DNA from: CAYRVF01 sp964427535
GTDB taxonomy: Bacteria > Chloroflexota > Ktedonobacteria > Ktedonobacterales > JADMIN01
Assembly (NCBI GenBank): GCA_964427535.1
Contig: CAYRVF010000181.1
Coordinates: 1-7,488, forward strand
DNA: 7,488 bases
Reading direction: 5' to 3'
Shown piece by piece: positions 4,605 through 7,488 of the stretch. Within the stretch, counting starts at the first letter, position 1. Each line of letters opens with the position of its first letter. The translations under genes and the position numbers were made by a program. The notes under the pieces were generated by a model. The model was not told the DNA's origin, did no database searches, and was given only the letters and a program-made list of their open reading frames with translations.

Positions 4605-4991
4605 ATGGCAGACGTCGATACGATCATCGAGCAGCTCAGCAACATGAGTGTGCTTGACCTGGTGAAGCTGAGCAAGGCCCTGCAGGAGCAGTGGGGCGTG
4701 AGCGCTGCGCCGGTTGCGGTTGCCGCCGCGCCGGCGGCCGGCGGCGCGGGTGAGGCCGCTGCCCCTGCCGCGGAGGAGCAGACCGAATTCACCGTGACGC
4801 TGACGGAGATCGGCCCGAACAAGATCAACGTCATTAAGGCGGTTCGTGAGCTGACGAACCTCGGCCTGAAAGAGGCCAAGGAACTCGTCGACTCGGCCCC
4901 CCGGCCGGTGCGTGAGGGCGTCTCGCGCGACGAGGCTAACGCCGCTCAGGCCAAGCTGCAAGAGGCGGGCGCAAAGGCCGAAATTCGCTAA
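4605..4991 (+). CDS. rplL: 50S ribosomal protein L7/L12
   Basis: L7/L12 is the multicopy stalk protein that recruits and activates translational GTPases. The product is 128 residues. The N-terminal dimerisation and L10-binding domain (about 1-32) includes IIEQLSNMSVLDLVKLSKAL. A flexible Ala/Gly-rich hinge follows (about 33-57), longer and richer in alanine than in E. coli. The C-terminal factor-binding domain (about 58-128) has FTVTLTEIGPNKINVIKAVR and the signature LGLKEAKELVDSAPRPVREG, then ends AGAKAEIR. ATG 4605 follows GGAGGAG (4594-4600) at 4 bases. It lies 87 bases after rplJ, its normal partner. A 15-bp hairpin begins 24 bases after the stop. The gene that follows is nuoJ, not rpoB. 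Confidence 0.98.
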   Translation: MADVDTIIEQLSNMSVLDLVKLSKALQEQWGVSAAPVAVAAAPAAGGAGEAAAPAAEEQTEFTVTLTEIGPNKINVIKAVRELTNLGLKEAKELVDSAPRPVREGVSRDEANAAQAKLQEAGAKAEIR

Positions 4992-5014
4992 CGCGACCTT
5001 CGCAAGCGCCCGCA

Positions 5015-5048
5015 ACGAAGCCCTCCCACGCTGGTGGGAGGGCTTCGT
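5015..5048 (+). terminator. Hairpin terminator after rplL, no U-tract
   Basis: A perfect 15-bp GC-rich stem (5015-5029 with 5034-5048) has a 4-base GCTG loop. It begins 24 bases after the rplL stop, where the rplJ-rplL transcript should end. The sequence beyond is CGTCTC with no T-run, and the minus strand has none either, so termination would be of the U-less kind or the hairpin would mark a 3' end. Confidence 0.75.
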
Positions 5049-5123
5049 CGTCTCACAGGGGGTTTCTTCGTACCGTAGCGTGTCCGGCTGGGGGGACTCC
5101 TCCGTCTTCTTATGCGGACGCCA

Positions 5124-5141
5124 ACGGCGTGACGACGCCGT
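5124..5141. repeat. Hairpin in the rplL-nuoJ gap
   Basis: ACGGCGT (5124-5130) pairs perfectly with ACGCCGT (5135-5141) around GACG. No T-run follows. It lies between the rplL terminator and the nuoJ promoter candidate and could be a second barrier to readthrough. The function is unknown. Confidence 0.4.
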
Positions 5142-5188
5142 CCGTGCCCGACGAGCGAACCGGCAGGCAGCGTGCCAAATTGACATCG

Positions 5189-5218
5189 GATGATACAATC
5201 ACAGATGGTGATTTCATC
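5189..5218 (+). promoter_or_regulatory. nuoJ promoter candidate overlapped by a palindrome
   Basis: TGATACAAT (5191-5199) reads as an extended -10 (TGA plus TACAAT), with a predicted start near 5206, 90 bases before nuoJ. The matching -35 position (5171-5176) is poor. The good TTGACA at 5180-5185 is only 8 bases away, too close to act with it. AATCAC (5197-5202) and GTGATT (5208-5213) form a perfect inverted repeat across the start site. Beyond a 3-base bulge, GATGA (5189-5193) and TCATC (5214-5218) extend it to 11 bp. This may be an operator for a repressor of the nuo genes. Confidence 0.5.
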
Positions 5219-5295
5219 GCTCTGCTTGTCATCGTCGCGCCTTGTACCTCCGGTCGGCCACACGGTTCAGCCGCGTCGGTAAAGGATGACTCCTC

Positions 5296-5829
5296 ATGGT
5301 TGATTTGAGTACGATTGCCTTTTTCGTGATCGCGCTTGTTCTCGTGGGTTCCTCGCTGGCCGTGGTGCTGCTGCGGAACATCGTCCACTCGGCGCTCTTC
5401 CTCGCGCTCTTCTTTGGCGCCGCGGCTGGCATCTATGTGCTGCTCAATGCCGAGTTCATCGCCATCGTGCAGGTGCTCATCTATGCTGGCGCGGTCACCA
5501 TTCTGGTGCTCTTCGCCATCATGCTAACGCAGGGTGCGATGACTCGCGAAGGCAACCCCTACAACCGGCAGTGGGTGCTCGCGGGGCTGATCTGTGTGGT
5601 GCTGGCAGGCGGCATCATCTTCGCCGTCAGCAGCAGCAAGATGGCCTTCCTCAACCCCAGTGCCAGCGTGAACCTGGCTGGTGCGGGCACCGACGGCGGC
5701 ACAATCGTGCGCATAGGGCAGTTGCTCTACAGTCCGTTCAATTACAGTTACGTGCTGCCCTTTGAAATCGCCTCGATTGTGCTGCTCGTGGCCATCGTCG
5801 GCGCGATCATCATCGCGCGGGAGGATTAG
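5296..5829 (+). CDS. nuoJ: NADH-quinone oxidoreductase subunit J
   Basis: NuoJ is a membrane subunit of respiratory complex I, located between the quinone-site subunits and the antiporter-like subunits. It helps couple quinone reduction to proton pumping. The product is 177 residues with five predicted membrane helices at about 5-26, 30-50, 53-77, 92-112 and 153-174. Helix 3 carries the family hallmark EFIAIVQVLIYAGAVTILVL, the region of the mobile pi-bulge. Helix 5 has PFEIASIVLLVAIVGAI. A Gly/Ser/Ala-rich loop (about 113-140) separates helices 4 and 5. ATG 5296 follows AAAGGA (5281-5286) at 9 bases. It is the first gene of its unit: nuoA-I are not upstream, so the complex I genes are split or rearranged here. 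nuoK follows 4 bases after the stop, which points to tight coupling. Confidence 0.95.
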   Translation: MVDLSTIAFFVIALVLVGSSLAVVLLRNIVHSALFLALFFGAAAGIYVLLNAEFIAIVQVLIYAGAVTILVLFAIMLTQGAMTREGNPYNRQWVLAGLICVVLAGGIIFAVSSSKMAFLNPSASVNLAGAGTDGGTIVRIGQLLYSPFNYSYVLPFEIASIVLLVAIVGAIIIARED

Positions 5830-5833
5830 GGCA

Positions 5834-6163
5834 GTGATCACACTCAACGCCTTTCTCGTGCTCGGCGCGATTGTCTTCTGCATCGGACTGTTTGGGGCGC
5901 TCTCCCGCCGAAACGCGGTGTCGATTCTGATGAGCATCGAGATCATGCTCAACGCCGTCAACATCACACTGCTCGGTTACGCCTCGGCATTTCTGCATGG
6001 GGCGCCGGCCACGCCAGGCGCGCGCCTCACGGGCCAGGTCTTCGCCATCTTCATCATCACGGTCGCGGCCGCCGAAGCCGCGGTGGCACTGGCGATGATC
6101 ATCGCCGTCTACCGCCGCAGGAACACGATCGACGTCGGTGAGATCAATCTGATGCGCTGGTAA
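5834..6163 (+). CDS. nuoK: NADH-quinone oxidoreductase subunit K
   Basis: NuoK is a three-helix MrpC-like subunit of complex I that carries conserved membrane glutamates of the proton path. The product is 109 residues. Helices lie at about 4-22, 28-52 and 67-93. Helix 2 contains SILMSIEIMLNAVNITLL with Glu36, and helix 3 contains Glu81 in AAEAAVALAMI. These match E. coli NuoK Glu36 and Glu72, so the loop between helices 2 and 3 is about 9 residues longer here (it includes HGAPATPGAR). I chose GTG 5834 because GGGAGG (5819-5824) is 9 bases upstream and no in-frame ATG occurs before helix 2. The start is 4 bases after the nuoJ stop and the ribosome binding site lies within the end of nuoJ, so translational coupling is likely. 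nuoL starts 69 bases downstream. Confidence 0.95.
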   Translation: MITLNAFLVLGAIVFCIGLFGALSRRNAVSILMSIEIMLNAVNITLLGYASAFLHGAPATPGARLTGQVFAIFIITVAAAEAAVALAMIIAVYRRRNTIDVGEINLMRW

Positions 6164-6232
6164 CATCGATGCTCGCCGGTCCTGGGCGCGTAACGACTCC
6201 GGGTCCGCGCACCTCGTGACGGAGTAATTTTT

Positions 6233-7488
6233 ATGTCTCCCGTAGCCTACGTCTGGGTGGTGCCCGCGCTCCCCATCGCGGCGCTCCTGATCATCTTTCT
6301 CGTCACGCGTCCGCTCGACCTCTTATCGCGTCCACATGAGCACGCGGACGAGGTCGCGACGCACAATGCTGCCGCTGTGGATGCCACTGGGGCGGGAGCG
6401 CAGTCGGTGTCGCACTATCAGGGTGAGCCGGGCTATCCCGGCGCGCCGGGTGGCCCGGTTGGCGCGGCCGACATCGACACGTTGTCTGGCGCGCACGGCG
6501 CGGGCGGCGCGCTCGAAGAGGAACCCGGCGCGGGCCACGGCGAGCATGGCGGCCCCACGCCATTTTGGGGGCAGGTGAGCGGCATTGTCGGCATCGTCGG
6601 CATGCTGGGCTCATTCGCCCTCTCGGTGGCCATTCTCTTTCAGCTCATCGGCGACCCGACGCTGCTCAAGAATGGCTACACGGAGCACATCTACACCTGG
6701 TTCCGGTTCGGCCCGCTTAACTATCCCATCGACTTCCGTGTCGACTCGTTGACCGCCATCATGCTGATCGTCGTCACCGGCGTCTCACTGCTCGTCCACA
6801 TCTACTCGACGGGCTACATGGCAGGCGACGTCGGCTACTCGCGGTTCTTCGCGTATCTCTCGCTCTTCACCGTCTCGATGCTGATTCTGGTACTGGGCGC
6901 GAACTTCCTGGTGCTCTACATCGGCTGGGAGCTGGTGGGTCTCTCGTCGTACCTGCTGATCGGCTTCTGGTCCTACCACGCGCCGCCGCCCCATGTGGAT
7001 CCTACCTCGGATGTGCCGTATCCGCCGCCCGCGCAGCTCAAGGCGTTCGTCACCACCCGTCTCGGCGACTTCGGCATGCTCATCGGCATTCTGATTCTCT
7101 TCACCACTACCGGGACGTTCAGCTTCACCCAGCTCAACACGCTCACGCGCGGTGTCAACGTCACGACCGTCACGATCGCGATGATCCTGATCTTCTGCGG
7201 TGCGGTCGGCAAATCCGCGCAGTTCCCGCTGCACGTCTGGCTGCCAGACGCGATGGCTGGTCCGACGCCAGTGAGCGCGCTGATTCACGCGGCCACGATG
7301 GTCGCCGCCGGTGTCTACCTGATCGCGCGTCTCTTCCCGATCTACGCGGCGGTCGCGGGACCACAGGCGCTGCTCGTCGTCGGCTATATCGGCGGCTTCA
7401 CGGCGATCTTCGCGGCGACCATCGCGCTCGTGCATAACGACATCAAAGGAGTGCTGGCGTACTCGACCATCAGCCAGCTCGGCTATAT
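6233..7488 (+). CDS. nuoL: NADH-quinone oxidoreductase subunit L (3' partial), with N-terminal insertion
   Basis: NuoL is the distal antiporter-like proton-pumping subunit of complex I. The reading frame stays open from ATG 6233 to the window end, giving 418 codons. Helix 1 (about 7-25) is followed by an unusual soluble stretch (about 26-111) rich in Gly, Pro, Ala, His and acidic residues, then helix 2 (about 113-139). The conserved core starts near residue 166 with IDFRVDSLTAIMLIVVTGVS. WELVGLSSYLLIGF places the key glutamate at residue 233. AVGKSAQFPLHVWLPDAMAG places the key lysine at 327, and LIHAATMVAAGVYL a histidine at 352. These correspond to E. coli Glu144, Lys229 and His254. HNDIKGVLAYSTISQLGY ends the visible part. 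ACGGAG (6219-6224) lies 8 bases before the ATG. It follows nuoK in the normal J-K-L order. The pumping residues are intact, so it should be functional. Confidence 0.95.
   Translation, partial: MSPVAYVWVVPALPIAALLIIFLVTRPLDLLSRPHEHADEVATHNAAAVDATGAGAQSVSHYQGEPGYPGAPGGPVGAADIDTLSGAHGAGGALEEEPGAGHGEHGGPTPFWGQVSGIVGIVGMLGSFALSVAILFQLIGDPTLLKNGYTEHIYTWFRFGPLNYPIDFRVDSLTAIMLIVVTGVSLLVHIYSTGYMAGDVGYSRFFAYLSLFTVSMLILVLGANFLVLYIGWELVGLSSYLLIGFWSYHAPPPHVDPTSDVPYPPPAQLKAFVTTRLGDFGMLIGILILFTTTGTFSFTQLNTLTRGVNVTTVTIAMILIFCGAVGKSAQFPLHVWLPDAMAGPTPVSALIHAATMVAAGVYLIARLFPIYAAVAGPQALLVVGYIGGFTAIFAATIALVHNDIKGVLAYSTISQLGY

Noticed and set aside
6303..6633. Overlapping ORFs on both strands over the NuoL insertion
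   Set aside because: They are shadows of the G/C-rich nuoL frame, which is continuous and carries conserved helices on both sides. No separate gene is supported.
6785..7435. 216-codon minus-strand ORF opposite nuoL
   Set aside because: Its Arg/Asp/Glu-rich, family-less sequence is typical of an antisense shadow of a membrane protein gene in GC-rich DNA.

Overview
The window is a GC-rich stretch of bacterial chromosome carrying a translation and transcription gene cluster followed by the start of a respiratory complex I gene set. All genes lie on the + strand. The order is tuf (3' end only) - rpmG - secE - nusG - rplK - rplA - rplJ - rplL - nuoJ - nuoK - nuoL (5' part only). Protein sequences are clearly bacterial. 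The zinc-type L33, the SecE with a long acidic N-terminal extension, the TTG and GTG starts and the overall style suggest Chloroflexota (Thermomicrobia-like). That placement is inferred from memory of the families and not tested. There are no mobile elements, CRISPR arrays, rRNA or recognisable tRNA genes.

Region 1 (1-2125) holds the end of the EF-Tu gene, a 359-base gene-free stretch with two hairpin-forming repeats and two candidate promoters, then rpmG, secE and nusG. The nusG leader can fold into two mutually exclusive hairpins.

Region 2 (2126-4991) is the ribosomal stalk cluster: L11 and L1, then L10 and L7/L12. A strong promoter (TTGACA, 18 bases, TATACT) lies between rplA and rplJ. 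It is followed by a structured L10 leader that ends in a textbook intrinsic terminator upstream of rplJ, which is the architecture of the known L10 autoregulatory leader. Its -35 box sits in the middle of a long inverted repeat. Most intergenic gaps in the cluster are 70-400 bases and contain further strong hairpins, so much of the regulation here is probably post-initiation. rplL ends at a 15-bp hairpin terminator that lacks a U-tract.

Region 3 (4992-7488) is a new transcription unit, nuoJ-nuoK-nuoL, encoding membrane subunits of NADH:quinone oxidoreductase. Its candidate promoter is overlapped by an imperfect palindrome. rpoB, the usual gene after rplL in many bacteria, is absent from this position. 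NuoL carries an unusual Gly/Pro/His-rich segment of about 85 residues between its first two membrane helices.

Most of the window is well-understood housekeeping sequence, and I see no clearly novel multi-gene system. The observations most worth following are regulatory DNA and RNA structures (L10, nusG, rplK, rplA and rplL leaders; palindromes on promoters), the rplL-nuoJ junction, and the NuoL insertion.
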